In this document: piece after piece, positions 11,193 to 24,300 of the stretch
How the letters are laid out: every line of letters starts with the position of its first letter
How positions within the stretch are numbered: position 1 is the stretch's first letter
Assembly (NCBI RefSeq): GCF_015832195.1
Contig: NC_052017.1
Location: 76,509,801-76,573,800, forward strand
Length of the DNA stretch: 64,000 bases
From: Motacilla alba alba
Taxonomy: Eukaryota > Chordata > Aves > Passeriformes > Motacillidae
Reading direction: 5' to 3'
Translations under genes and position numbers: made by a program
Notes under the pieces: generated by a model
Database searches by the model: none
Told to the model about the DNA's origin: nothing
The model's input: only the letters and a program-made list of their open reading frames with translations

Positions 11193-13494
11193 CTCAACTA
11201 CTTCTAGCCTGTGCTGACTCCCCAAATACCATCAGGAATTTTTTTGTAAGGATGCAAATCACAATGGGCCAGAATAATGCCATGGACCATTTTGATAACT
11301 TTAAAACACAGAAACAACAAATTTCCTTTACTTGGGAACAGTGCCCGGTATTGTTTATTTTCCTCGTATAGATACACCAATATGAAATCAGAATTTTCAG
11401 CTGCTGATCTCACCAATCAATTGTACATCAATTTTCAAAACAACATATTTCCTACCATGTGCTCTGCTTCCCTTCATACAGCTTAATATTTTCTTTAATC
11501 TGAAGAAAGCTTTGGTCAGTTACCCTCCATTAATAACTCAGTATAAATTAACCTAGGTAGAAGAGTATAAACAGATATCTCACAAAATATAAGATATTTT
11601 TAATCCTTTTTTATCCCTTTCTGGAGAGTTTTATTGCTCTCAGAAATAAGTTGCCTAGGCACATTTCTAAATTGGGGATAGAAAATCATAGATCTGTATG
11701 GGTATGTAAATTTTACATTTCATTGTTGTTCTGATCTACTATTTTCAGTAAGGTTTTTACCAGAGAACCCCATGAATAGGGTTTGGAGAAAAGGTTTGTA
11801 AACCATCTGCAGTATCAAACTGTTTTAATGCAGCATTTTCACCCTAGTTTCTTGAAGAAATCAGATTAATGCAGCCAAATTGTCTGTCCATCTGTAAATT
11901 TGTAAATATCTCCTTAGCATCTGTTGGTCTTTTCAGTTAAATCTTCCTGAGAGTAGAGTTGTCAAGGGTATTCTATTACTATTAATCTAGTAAAAATTGA
12001 GTAGGTAGGCATACATTAGTAAAGAAAAAGTAAATGTAAATCTGGCCTGTATTCCCTCCAGAATGAAATAAACAGCTACCTAATCAATAAACTTGAAACT
12101 TTGAACCTGGAATTTTTTTCTGTTATATGAGAAATGGAAGTGAATCTTGTGCAAGGGAGAAATAAAAGGGCTTTAAGAACATGACAGGAAATAGGAGAAA
12201 TGGAGAAATTATTAGAAAATACAGAACACAACCAAAAAAAAATTGAATTTAATTATTTCTGCTTTTCTTGCATCAACTCCCTTTACATAGCCATGTCATT
12301 ACAATAGCACCAGTGGATCAGAAAGTGGTCACAACAAGAGAAAGGTGCTAATACAAAGTTCATTGTTTAAGTGCCTTTAAACATAAGGGTGAGAAAGTTT
12401 TCAAGCAGCTGACATAGCAGGGGCTGCTAACAGGTAGTCTAGGTGCCAAAGACAGCACAGAGGGAGTTGTCTGAGGCAGATTTACAAACAAAAACAGGAG
12501 GTACAACACTGAAGCATAATATCTGGAGATTGGCAGCTATGAGAAATAGTTGTTTTTTTCTGATTTGCAGGAGGTCCAAACTCAGCAAAAAAACTCTGGG
12601 ATCTGCTGCTTCACCCAGAGACAAAATACAGAAATTAAGATACTTGGACTCCTTTTCCTCTGAGAGGAGGCATCCTCAGAATGCCACTGCATTCAATCTC
12701 CAATTTGAGGATGAAAGAATGCGGCCTGAAACATCAACCTTGAAAGATTATTGATTCTCTGTGGTAGCTTTTACATTGGATGCAATCTAAATTAAAAGCT
12801 GCTTTTGATCTTTTCTGAGTGGTTCTAAATTTTCTGAAAGAAACATGCATGTCTTAATTTTCTGTAAGAGAATAGGAAATCTGGAGGGAAAAAGACAAGG
12901 TTATGAAATTGGCTTTTTTTTTTTCTTGTTGAGTTTTATTTTGGTGTTTTGGGAAGTGAGTTCCAGGTCACCATTATAATGAAAACCATTGAAATGGAAT
13001 CTAAACAAGGCTTAGACTTTGACTCATCCTGAAACCTAATCTACTACTTGACGCCATTATTTTGCATAGTTATACTCAAGAAACTTAAATAACTGCCTGG
13101 CACCTTAGCTTTGAAACCTTGTGGTAAGTCAAGGGAATAATAATTTTAAAGTATACTACCCTTGAATATATGAGAGCTACAACAAATAGTTAAATGGATA
13201 GATAGACAGAGAGAGGGAGCATTAGCTATCACCAAAATAGCTGGTGAAGAAGTGAAGCCATGAAAGGCTATGCATCTCTTCAATAAATAAGCTTTATAGA
13301 AGAAAACATGTTTCTACATTCCCTGCCTTTAATACCTAAGAACAGAAACTATTAGCAGAGATTATAGCAGTGGACATGTGCCAAAGTAATCACATTTTTT
13401 ATTTTTAGAGGTGTAGATAAAATAAAAAATATTCTATTTATGTGAAAGATGCTCTCTTTGCAAGGAGGCATGTAAGTAATGCATAAACATGCAT

Positions 13495-13498
<4 letters not shown>
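11193..13498. other. Non-coding, nothing recognised
   Basis: AT-rich sequence without a recognised repeat. A 103-codon plus-strand frame at 12443-12754 has no recognisable domain, no RNA-processing context and a skewed chance-like composition, so it is not called as a gene. Confidence 0.55.

Positions 13499-13543
<45 letters not shown>
13499..13543. repeat. (AT)22 microsatellite
   Basis: An uninterrupted AT dinucleotide run of about 22 units. Long pure runs like this are usually length-polymorphic and can extrude as hairpins. Confidence 0.97.
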
Positions 13544-13546
<3 letters not shown>

Positions 13547-15491
13547 AATGTAGGCAGAATTTCCTTCCTCTGATCTGCATTGCAGATATCCTATCTACAT
13601 CAGGAAATTGTGCTGCATATTCTGTAGTCACTTTGCATACAGAATAGCCTGAAAAAAAATTGCATTTGAGTTCCACAATTTATATGATGAGAATATTTTT
13701 TTCTAGATATCTAGAGTGACAGTTTTTTGCTTGTACAGGAACACTGGGGTTTTTATGCAGTTTATTTATTTATTCATGCATTTGTTCTTTCATTTCCTAA
13801 TTGTAACATTTATAAGATATGGGGTCTCATTAGTTAAAACTCTAAGGATTTGATCATCCAAACAAACCTATTCCTTCTGAGTCATTAAAAATGAAAAAAA
13901 AGTAATTTTTGCCATGTACCTCAATGATGATTTACTCTATATCTGAGAGAGTTTGCAGAATCATGACCTTAGATTCTACTGCATCTTTTACCCCTTACCA
14001 CTTTTTGAAGCTAAAAGAAAAAATACAGAAGTGAGATTTTTGTTTCCTTGTGATGTTGTTAATAGGGCATTATATTTTCATGCAGAATTTAATTACATTA
14101 CTGAGGTTTAATAATCTTCTTTATCTACACAGCAACACTTCAAATATCTAAGTGAATGATTACACATTAGCATGTTCATTAACCAACAAAGATATATCCA
14201 TGTCAATTGATTTCAGAGAAAGGTTATTGATTATTTAAACACAAAGTGTTTCAGTGACTTATTGGTGGAACCCTCATGTATAGGAAAAACTAATGATACC
14301 TTTGAATTTGCACCAATTATGAAAAATCTTAATGCAGGCAGAGGATTTGACTCTTTTAATATTTTGACATCTTCAAGAATCACCAGGCAAATAATCCTTT
14401 TTCCTTCAAGGCAAATTGCAACACAATCCAGTGCAATAAGAAATTAAGGTCTCAATTTTAAAAGACCTTTAAATATTGGTTTGAATCCTTATTCACTTTG
14501 AGTCACTTTGAAAAATCTAGAAAGCCACAACTTGGAATGAATGCAGAAGTCTGTATTCCACATCTCATAAGAAATTATGAATTTGTTTTGTTGTTTTTTA
14601 GTTCTCAAAAGAAAAAAAAAAGTGAATCTATTAGAAGAACTACTCTTCTCACATGGATATCAGTTATATACATGTGCATCAATAAACATATTGCAATAGC
14701 ATCAACCATTGCCTGCCTGAAAACTGAAAAGAGATTTTTTGCTCTGCTGAAATATTTTGCATTATGTTGTGGTTTGGTTTGATGTTGGCTTTTTCTTCAA
14801 TACAAATTTCTTAACTGTGTACTGTGCCATTTCCTTGTATTTTGATTTAGCATTATGACATGAATCTGTCAACTTCTGTTACTCATACTTTGTAGGTTGT
14901 TTGCTACAAGAAGCTGCTCAACATAAAGTTATTGTAGAAATTAGTATTGAAGATTGACATAGCTCTCCTTCACATGATGTTGTAAAGAAAAAATGCTGCA
15001 TTTAATATACAGTATCACAAGCACTTTTTTATGAAGAAAAAAGACAATAGGAAATATATTGAAGATAAAATATTTTTCTCCATAACAACCAAATATTGTT
15101 CCAAAGAGGTAAAACATTTCTTGCATAAACTGCTGCCTAAGTCACACACCTAAATGAGAATATATATACATTTTAAAGAACAGAAATTAAACTTAAACTT
15201 CTCAGTCCTTAACTTGATTTATGCTGTTAATTGGAGTTTTCTTGATAAACTTATTAAAAAGTTTCTCTGCCCTTAATGAATTTTTCATTTTTCATTTTTC
15301 AGATTAGGCTACAAAGGCAGAAAACATTAGAAGTCAGAATATGATAAATAACAATATAATGACAAAAATTACTTTCAAGATAGAATATCAGAAAATATGA
15401 GAAATTTATATTCTTCATTTGTTGGAGATGCTGAAGGTCATGAAGCATGGCCTTCAGCTCCCTCTCTACTGCATTCTCCTGAAACACTGCT
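13544..15491. other. Non-coding, nothing recognised
   Basis: AT-rich. The frames at 14262-14447 and 14498-14782 are short, cross an A run (14610) and match nothing recognised. Confidence 0.55.
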
Positions 15492-15990
15492 TGGGAGTGC
15501 TGCATCCAGCTATGGGGACCTCAGCATAAAAAGGACATGGATCTGCTTGAGTAGGTCCAGAGAAGGGCTGTGAACATGAGCAAAGGCTGGAGTATGTCTC
15601 CTTTGAAGAAAGGCTAAGAGTGTGGGGGTACTTCAGCCTGGCAAAGAGGAGGTTATGCAGGGCTCTTATTGCATCCTTTCAATACTTGAAAGAGTTCTTA
15701 CAAAAAGGGTGGGGAGGGATCTTTTATCAGGGAGTATAGTGAAAGAATGAGGGACAATAGTTTTGAACTGATAGACTTAGTTTAAGTATAACCCTTCTCT
15801 GTGAGAATATAGAGACACTGGAACAGGTTGTTGGGAGAAGTTGTGTATATCCCATTCCTGAAAAAGTTCAAGACCAGGTCAGATAGGTCTTTGAGTTACC
15901 TGGTTTAGTTGAATATGCCCCATGACACAGGGATTGGGGGATTGGAAACAAATTATATTTAAAGTCCCTTTCAACCCAAGTCACTCTATG
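15492..15990 (+). mobile_element. CR1 LINE 3' fragment, plus strand
   Basis: Sense-strand CR1: a GGAGTGCTGCATCCAGCT-like start at 15494, then the stretches for the end of ORF2 (about 15540-15830, including the CACTGGAACAGGTTG block near 15817) and the 3' UTR, ending near the CTCTATG at 15983-15989. It is one of only two plus-oriented CR1 pieces in the window. A 10-bp direct repeat TTGCATACAT follows at 15992-16001 and 16008-16017, perhaps a tail variant or local duplication. Confidence 0.9.
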
Positions 15991-16659
15991 GTTGCATACA
16001 TTATTGTTGCATACATATTGTTTCTTTGTTATCAAAGAAATATTAATAAACACAATTTAATCTCTTTTTTTATTGTGCTTAACTTTTCCATGGTTGTTCA
16101 AAGAAGAAACTGTCTTGCCCATTGCCACAAGTCAACATCCAGCACTTCCTTCCCAACATCAAAGATGTGCATCAACTTTTTTAGAATAATAATTTAAACT
16201 CTAGGTTTGACTTGAGACTTTTTCAGGCAGAAAGTCTCTGGGACCACTTGTAATTGACCTGGCCTGGCCTGCAGCAAATTTAAGCTCAGTGCAAGGTTTT
16301 CTCCAATAAAGTGGATGTCAATCAAATCTAACTAGGTTAAATAAAAGGCAGAGCACAAATGGAGCACAGCTGAGAAAAATATACTTTGCCTTCAGCTCAG
16401 GAGTGGAGGATAGCTGATACCACATTGTAATATAAAGTCATATGACTTGTGAAAGAATGGAAACTGCTGCCTTCTGAACGTGTTCTTCCTAAATGTTCAA
16501 AATGTCATAACCTACATTGTCTGCTGAATGGTATTTCTTTTGTCAGATGAATTCTGACTCCTCAGGTTTTAGGGAACATTCCTAAATAGCAAAGGACAAT
16601 AATCTTACATTTGGAAAAATTACATTACGGTACAAATGTATCTTGAAGAGAAGTGTAAA
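15991..16659. other. Non-coding, nothing recognised
   Basis: AT-rich sequence between two CR1 pieces of opposite orientation. No coding frame or repeat family was recognised. Confidence 0.5.
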
Positions 16660-17330
16660 ATAAAAAACAACAGCAGTAACTAATAGCGGAGCGTAGTGGG
16701 CTTATGGTGATATCTCTGATACAAGCCCCTGGCAAGTAAAACACCTCTCCAGAAATTGCATCAGGTCAGCAAATAGGTGTTCTGTACCTCTCAGATTAGT
16801 TGCCTGCTACTATTAACTGCCACCTTTCCTTAGTTGCATTGGTTGTTACATGGGGGAGAAGACTGAGCTGCCTTATTCAGTTCCAGTGGCTCTCCTGATG
16901 TGACAGGTCTTTGATTTTCTATCTGCAGAGGGATGAATAGGTTCTTCCCTCCTGCATCTCCTTGCCATTATAAGCTACAATTCTTCTATGTTACTACCCC
17001 TCCTCTTGTCTGCGTGTTTCAATGGAAGAGGTTTTGGCAGTTTGGCCATGGGCTGTGGGTCCACTGTAGACCGCTCTTGGAACCAGCTATCCAAATCCTT
17101 CTCAGCCTCCTTGGCCCTGCACAGTCTTCTTACTGCCTCCTAGTGCTCAGCCACTTGTGACAGAAGGTACCTCACTTGGGCACACCTTTTGGAGGCAGAT
17201 CTGGTCTACACTGCAGCCTCTCCCTTCAGCATCCCCCTCTGGGTGGAGTCTTCAGCCACCAGGGTAGATGGTACAGACCCCCCCAGAGGAGTGGCAGTCT
17301 TGGCTCTCAGACAAGTGTGAAATTCTGAGT
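16660..17330 (-). pseudogene. CR1 ORF1 fragment (coiled-coil-like part plus esterase-like part)
   Basis: CR1 ORF1 encodes an RNA-binding/chaperone-type protein with a Cys-containing, coil-forming N-terminal part and, in many copies, a GDSL/SGNH-type esterase-like C-terminal part. On the minus strand, conceptual translation of about 17050-17190 gives RSASxRCAQV-like, then LLSQVAEH, LCRAKEAEKDLDSW and an RRGSNIEEL stop, which fits the family's CAQV...LREEV..LRSIREAEKEIDxW pattern. Further along (about 16690-16800) a frame gives PICxPDAISGEVFYLPGACIRDIT, matching the family's PICRPDRLSREVCCLPGARIRDVT stretch, preceded by NLRGTE in a shifted frame where DSLLRGTE is expected. The piece therefore covers both parts of ORF1 but is broken by several stops and frameshifts. 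No ORF2 adjoins it. The call rests on remembered family patterns, not on an alignment. Confidence 0.75.
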
Positions 17331-17939
17331 GAAAATTCACTGCTGTTGATAGACAGTCTCCCAGCTGAGACTAAGACTATTCAATCCCTACCAAAGAAGT
17401 TAACATGATTTACTCTTTTTTTTATACCAGGCTCTAGATTTCAAATCCTATACACAGTACCTATAAACATCTCAACTAAATTGATTTAGTGTTGAAGGCA
17501 CAACTCAAATTTTAGAAAACCCAAAAATATTTCCAAAGCAACTTGCTCCATGAACACTGGAATAAACAGAATTTGGTTTCCTCTCAAAAATTTACAGAAA
17601 CTTTCCAAGGAATTTTTAGAAATCTGGTTATCTTTGAGAGCTGTATGTCTAACAAATATAATGGAAACTGATTGACTAGAAGCTTAACAGTGGCAGCAGG
17701 GGTGATGCCATTTTGATTTTTGTCTTTTTTTCTTTTATGTATTCTCTGTGTTCTTTACTCATATGTTTGGAGCCCTGTAGCCTATTCTTGTATTTCAGCT
17801 AGTATACCCAGTATTTTTTCATGACCCCTTCCCTGGGCAAAATGATAAAACATATTCCAAGGGTCCCTATTCTATCTTGGATATCTTTCCATGGCTACCA
17901 AGGTTGCAAAACAGCTCTTCAGACCATTATCATCAACAG
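17331..17939. other. Non-coding; may include unrecognised LTR or CR1 sequence
   Basis: AT-rich. The left edge may continue CR1 ORF1/5' sequence and the right edge may belong to the LTR called from 17940, but neither extension can be supported by eye. Confidence 0.4.
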
Positions 17940-18223
17940 AGTACCGGGTTCCTTCAGAGTACTGTCCCATACAAGAGGGGGAAGACTTAGAAGGTGCTTG
18001 ACCTGGGTAGGGGGAAATTGCATCATTACTTGTGCTCATAATTGGTCCTTTTTTGTCATTTATGCTAATTTACCAAACTTATAAAACTGTATACACCCCT
18101 GCAGTGGATGGGTTTTTGTGGACATCTTTCCATAACTGCCCCTGGAGGCCTTCAATACAAATCTGCTTTTATATTACCTCCTGTATTAATATTAATATTT
18201 TCTGAAAAGTGTGTGTTGTTTCA
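17940..18223 (+). mobile_element. Probable ERVK-like LTR, left edge uncertain
   Basis: The tract resembles the promoter-proximal part of an avian ERV LTR: TTATAAAACTGTATACACCCC at 18079-18099 (TATAAAA at 18080-18086), a block around CCATAACTGCCCC at 18130, a decayed poly(A) signal AATACA near 18154, and a U5-like end TGTTGTTTCA at 18214-18223. The left boundary is a guess, since no TG start with a matching duplication was found. The similarity to songbird ERVK LTRs is from memory. Confidence 0.55.
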
Positions 18224-20984
18224 TTTCTAAGTTGAAAAAGGAATCAGGGGAATAATCCATACACACACACATATGCACATATATGCTAGGGGAACTCTTT
18301 CTTCCTCATTAATTCAGTTTGACAATCCTTGATTTCATTGTTAAAATAAGGAAAATTATTATATTCCTGACTACCTTATCAGTAGCTTATATACGGAGAA
18401 CACATAGATTCTAAGACACCAGCTTTTCCTTCATGAGTATTTTTCCTTGTCAGAACTTGACTGTTTTTATCTTTTACTGCTCTATCAAATAATTTAGAAA
18501 ATGTCACTTTTTTTCTCTCATAATCCCAGTTTTGACAGAGTGAATTTTCTATCATGCTGGAGACAAGCACAATAAATTGACTTTGCAGTAATTCCTTTGC
18601 ATCTTTTAAATTAAATGCCACTGTTACTTTTATTCATTTATCCTTTCAAATTTGATTATGAAAATTCAAATATTATGAACTTGGTTCATAGGAAAATCAT
18701 CCAAAGTACCTCAGGTTCTCCTAAGAAAACCTGGGTGACTACAGACTTTAAGTCATTGCATATCATGATTCATTATCTTTTTTCTTTCCTTCACTTGGCT
18801 GTGGCAGTTTCCCTAACTATTCTGACACTGGCCTTCCCTGTCATTTTATTTACTATTGGCAACTCAAGCTGCCATAGGATGCAAAGAATGGTGATGTCCA
18901 TGTAAAGTTTTTAGTAAATTCAACATTACAAGTGCATTTAAGATGCATTCATTCAGGCACTGCAACATCTAAGCATAGTGTATTAAAGAACAACATGCTA
19001 GGCATTAGCTAGCTACCATCAATATGTAAGGACTCCAATCTATAAAGTCTTTCACACCTATTACATTTCACAGCTGTGAATATAATTCCTGTTTGTCTGA
19101 CCAAACTATTCTTGATTTGAAGATTGCAAATAATGATTTGAAAAGAGGTACCATGGAGAGCTTTATGAATTTCACACATCATATTCACTATGCAGACCTA
19201 ATGACATTAGCACAGTTTGTCATTTAGCTCAGTACAAGATTTATGCTTGCTTTTATTGTATAAGCTTACAGTCATGTAGATCTAAATGGTTGCACTGCAG
19301 GTTTTCTTCTTCCCTTTGGTTTATTACTGTTTGTGCACATGAAAGAATTCCTACAAAAGTCTGTAAGGTTTTATTTTTTTTTTAAATTTCTTCCTCACAG
19401 ACTCTGAAGGTGTTCCAAGAAGACTGCATTGCTAGCAAAATCTATAAAACTGGATTTTTTAAAACTGGATTTTATAGATTATCATTATCATTATCATTAC
19501 TTGATAATGGGGCAAGTGTAAAAATTCTGGTAAGTGGATGATATATGTTTTACTTTGACAAAACAACTTCTCAATTTGATGAAAGCAAGACAGTGCACTT
19601 CCAACTGCTCTATGAATAACCAAATAAATAAGAAATATCACCTCTATTCTTGGTTTTCATTTTTATTTAAATAGTAATTTTGTTTTATTAAAAATAAGAG
19701 TATCTACAGATACACAAAAGCAGTATTTCAAAACCTATTTATTTTATAAATACGTTTGTGTTGTGTAAAGCTTTCCATACTCTAGGACAATTGGTGAGTG
19801 CAATAAAATGGTCTCTATTGATCTGTGTCATAGCCCACTGCTCGTTGCCTTGAGTATTGTGTATAAGCCAGCCAGAACAAAATTTATTTTTTTTTCCCCT
19901 GAGAAAGACAACAGCAGTGATCCAAACTTTCTATTGGGGCTGTCAAGTTCAAACAAAATATGGACAGAAGATGTCACCCACAATGCTTTGGGAGAAGGTA
20001 GAAAGTGCTTTTTAGCCATTTATACTTTCCATGTCAATTTTCAAGATTTTAAAACTATCTAAGGAGAAATGTATGAGTAATTTTTTTTTCATTCAACATT
20101 GTACGTGCATATTCCTGTTGTCATATATCTATGACCCATGTGCATAATTTTATGACAATATATTTGCACCTGTAATCATTATATCATATTTGTAATTTAT
20201 ATTCCTTTTTCTCCCATACTTATTGCTTGATAAGGAAAGCGAATAATGCACTGGGTATTTAAAATTTTGTGAGTGAAATAAATACTTTAGTCAATAACAA
20301 TAAAGGAAATGGCTGAATTATTTGCATTTATGCCTCTTGTTAAAAATGTGTAGAACAGTAGATACACTGCTGTCAAGAAGACCATTTCATTTGTCAGTTT
20401 ATAGAATTTGATTTAGTGGGCTAAGACGGACAAGTGGAACTTTACTGAGGTAAACTCTGTGTGTCTCCATAAAAAGCCCAATTCCTGTTTGTGAAAGAGA
20501 CACACAGGAATTAAAAGTAAATGCATGTACAGCTAAAGCAGTAGTTTTGATTACAGTTCAGAGAAATAAGTTATATTATAGTAAAATTAAGGTGTTCAGA
20601 GCATGCTTTAGTAGAAGAAAAACAGAATAACCTTAAAATTTGAAGACTGTAAAATAAAAATTGCAAATTACAATATTTGAAATATATGAGTCTCATTATT
20701 TGGATTATGTAAGATAGGAGACAAAAAAGGTAAAAAGAGAACAGAGGCTTTACTATTTGGTAAATTTTACCAAAGTATTATTTGTTATCTAACTGCAGTA
20801 GGCAACCTTCAAAGAGACCTGAAAATATATTTATTCATATGACAATTTTAGACAGAGGTACACTGTACCTCAACAATTACACATAACAGATGACTTGCTT
20901 ACTGTCATTCAAAATATCTGCATGTGAAAAGTAGCTCAACAATCATATATTAGCAGTCCCAAGTTGCCAAAAATGCTACAGACA
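18224..20984. other. Non-coding, nothing recognised apart from a short hairpin
   Basis: AT-rich, with a CA-type short run near 18262, a small inverted repeat at 19439-19480 and ATC/ATT triplet repeats at 19479-19500. Frames here (for example 18615-18905 and 19808-20062) are short and featureless. Confidence 0.55.
19439..19480. repeat. Short inverted repeat (11-bp arms, 20-bp spacer)
   Basis: AATCTATAAAA at 19439-19449 is the exact reverse complement of TTTTATAGATT at 19470-19480. The spacer contains a direct repeat of AAAACTGGATTTT-like sequence. It could form a hairpin, with no known role. Confidence 0.85.
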
Positions 20985-20990
20985 GATGAC
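20985..20990. repeat. Target-site duplication GATGAC, left copy
   Basis: Matches 21355-21360 exactly and borders the LTR start at 20991. Six bases is the usual duplication for ERVK/alpha-beta-retrovirus-like elements. Confidence 0.92.
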
Positions 20991-21354
20991 TGTGGTAGCA
21001 GGCCCCCAGGTGGGTAATAATTAGCACTGACTCCATGATTGCAGAAGGCTGAAACACTGCTTTATTCAACTATACTGTATCATACTATCTTAATAAGAAA
21101 CCCATGACCCTTCTAGACAGTCTGATACAGCTTTGACCTAACTGGTCGATCAATCCAAACATGATCACCCATGTCCAATTAAGAAACCACCCTTTGGCAA
21201 ATAATCTCTATAACACATTCCACATGTGTGCCACAACAGGTGCAGCAAGTGAAGATAATTGTTTTAATTCTTTCTCTGAGCTTTCTCACAGCTTCCCAGG
21301 AAAATCTTGGAAAAGCCTGTGCCTGCTCTCTGCAGCCAGAGAGCTGCTGCCACA
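20991..21354 (-). mobile_element. Complete solo LTR, ERVK-like
   Basis: A 364-bp element runs from TGTGGTAGCAG to CTGCTGCCACA, inverted ends that match at 10 of 11 positions, and is bracketed by a perfect 6-bp duplication GATGAC. TTTATT at 21061-21066 is an AATAAA on the minus strand near the left end, so the LTR is minus-oriented with U5 on the left. A TATA-like TTATAG lies on the minus strand near 21206. The first bases, with the GGCCCCCAGGTGGG stretch, resemble an LTR abundant in songbirds (from memory). No proviral interior is present, so it is a solo LTR. The overlapping frames at 21161-21524 are chance frames within and beside it. Confidence 0.92.
21061..21066 (-). terminator. Polyadenylation signal AATAAA of the LTR at 20991-21354
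   Basis: TTTATT on the plus strand, 70 bp from the LTR 3' end (left end). It sets the orientation. Confidence 0.65.
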
Positions 21355-21360
21355 GATGAC
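21355..21360. repeat. Target-site duplication GATGAC, right copy
   Basis: Identical to 20985-20990 and directly follows the CCACA end of the LTR. Confidence 0.92.
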
Positions 21361-24300
21361 TTTTCCAGACTGGTGAGATCAATAAGATCTTTGAACACTG
21401 TGAGTGACTTCAATGGCATTTGTTTAACTAGCAGCCCAGAAAAGTGTCTGAGGATGACAAGAATTTCATCAAGGTCAGCTGAACACTTTTGAATTTGCCT
21501 AACTGGAGCCCAAAAAGGCTTCATCCCGGCATTGCATTGTCAAGGTTCTGAAGGCAATGCTTTTAATCAGGATGTTTTTGAACCCTTTCTAAGGAATTCC
21601 TTTCCATTTACCTTTCTGTTTACTTTTCATCTAGGGCTTGACATGACACTTACACACCATGCATAAACACTCCAGAGGCTTGGTTAAATGCAATTCTACC
21701 TTTTGCTCTGTGACAGAAATAAAAAGCAGATTGACTATACTTTTCTATTAACTTGAAAGTCATTCTGTTGACACCACTCTGAGAGGCTTCTGTACTCCTC
21801 AGGCAAGAAAGTATAAGCAAAGCATAACAACATTTTTTCCCAGTAGCTGCTGCTGAACTGCACATCTAGAGCTTCCACAGACACAGAAAAACCTTTTGCA
21901 AAGGCCAAAGCCTATTCCTCATTTGCAGGCTGTACTGACACTATCCAGAATGAGAAAAAAAACCCTAAGAATGTAGCAATATTAAGTTTATACTTACTGT
22001 CTGTCAAGAGGAATGTTTTATATGTTTTATATACAATGTGTGTATATATATGTGTATTTATATGCATGTACTTTGGGAAGCTGCATTCAACTGAAGCATG
22101 AATATACATGATTTTTAAAATACAATTTTAATGCATTGTTTCCAGTTATGAACCTTTGAAACATGATAATTTTTGCGGAATCAAAGCATGGGAGATGTAT
22201 CAATTCATATCAGAAGATGTGTTTCCAGAAATGTGGAATCAGTGGCTTTTGTTACATATTTACCATGTTTAGCAAACAGCATAGGACTCGTGTGTTATCA
22301 CTCTTTACTGGTTAGTGATTGCTCTGATGGACTTCTCAAGGATGAATTAAGTTAAAGGGTCATGGCTAATTAAGTTAATGGTCATGGCTATAGGTTTGCA
22401 TTCTTGTTTATTAGGAATTATGTTCTTATCCCATTAAGTATTACATTCCCATCAAAATTCAGAGATGCCAGGAAGACAGAGACCATTTTCTGACAGTTGT
22501 TGCTTATTTCATGGTCATTCATACCACCAATTTGAAATGATTTGATAGACAATATGCTGTAATACCACTGGCTCCAAGCCAGACATATCACAACAGAAGG
22601 TGAGCGTGATGTTGATTCCAGTATCCTTCCACCCACAATGGGGAATTTGTGAATGCATGAGGCTGGAGCCCTCTCCTCTTACTGTCAGCTGTACATACTG
22701 AATGAGCTATTTTAAATTTATTTTTTAAATTGAATTTTACATCAGCGTGATTTCACAGTTTTATCTCCCAAACGTCTTTATAAGGTTAATGTTTTTTATC
22801 TCTACACTACAGATATTTTCTAGGCTATTTTCTGACAAATTGTGAGTATTTCTCTTGTTGCACTCTTCAAAGTATCAGATTGAAATGGAATAAATAGCTA
22901 TTAAAACAGTTAAAGTCATTAGTTACATAGGCTTCATTATTTTCATTCTGTGTGTCCTATAGGGACAGAAGTAAGAAAGAAAGTTATGAATGTAGGAAAC
23001 ATACTTAATTTTTGACACTTTGTTTACTTTAAACTTACTTCATAACTCACTTAATTATCTTTCAATATTTATTGGTTACTTCTAATTTTGGTCAATGGGA
23101 TTACAATATATTTTATGAGTAAATAAATATCTCAGTTACATTAACTTCAAATTTCTTTTCTGAATGGAGAGGGAGCTACAGAGACCTGCTGCTTGCTCAA
23201 CAAAGGTATCACCAGTATCCTGCCTGTGTTGACTTCCCTGGGCTGTTTTCCTCCCTAGATAAACAGGCTGCTTTTAGGACGATAAATCTTTCTTGGGTGC
23301 ACTTGTAATGTGACAATGCAAATGTCAACCTGTTCTTGCACAAGAGGCTTTCAGTCACAACCTCAGTCAACCTCTGTAAGGGCTTTATAAGCAGTATATT
23401 TCCCTACTTGCACACCCTCTACAACAGACTACTGTTCATGTTAGCCAAAGAGTTAAGACATCCACCTGCAGTAGACACAATGGACAATCCAGAATATCAT
23501 CTTGCACTGATGCTGGTTCCACATTACCTTAAGATGCGTAACTGTGAGCTGTGGCAGCTGAGAAAACAGCTGTGTCACCCATCCTGCAGCTTGAGGTGCA
23601 ATTGTGTAGGTGAGAGCTGGGATTACCTAGCATGTAGCATGAATATTGCAGGAGTGCAAATCAGAACGCTTAAATTAATGATATCTACGTTTTGTTCAGC
23701 TGAATTAATTGTGGCTTATTCATATCAGCTCATATTTTTCTGAAACAGTCCACTGAGCTCTAATTTTCTGATTTCAACCTCTGTCCTAAAATTACATCAT
23801 TGGATCATTAAATTCCAAGAAGCTCAAAAAGCTCTCAAAATAATTGAACAAGATGAAATTCCCTTTGTGAAATTGAGAACTACCTTTTTCACTAATTAAT
23901 TTGTTGCAGTAATAACAACAATTACAACAGGAACAAAATAGCAGAAAAGTGTTTTGTGAAAGCAAACCTCCATGGTCACCAGCTACCTTTTGCTCTTTAC
24001 CTTTTTCAGAGTAGCTTGAATTTTGCTAAAATCAGAGTGTGCAGAGAAGCATGACTTCAATTTAAAAATAATTATAATATAGCCTTCAGAGCCCTGGACA
24101 GCTTCCTTCCTTTAATACAAGTCCTTACTTATTGCAAGGTTTCTAACCCTACTAGTTGAGAACAAAATCAGGCCCTGAAAAGAAAGAAGCCTATAATTTG
24201 TATGTGGAACTCTTCACTGTGTTCAGTTAAACTTCAGAATACTTCCTAAAAATACTAAATAAATAAAGTTTTATCAGGAATAATAAGCCAAGGTTTTCTG

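Noticed and set aside
23336..23743. 135-codon plus-strand frame, longest outside recognised repeats
   Set aside because: No domain, signal peptide or family pattern recognised, no splice or promoter context, and length within chance for 64 kb.
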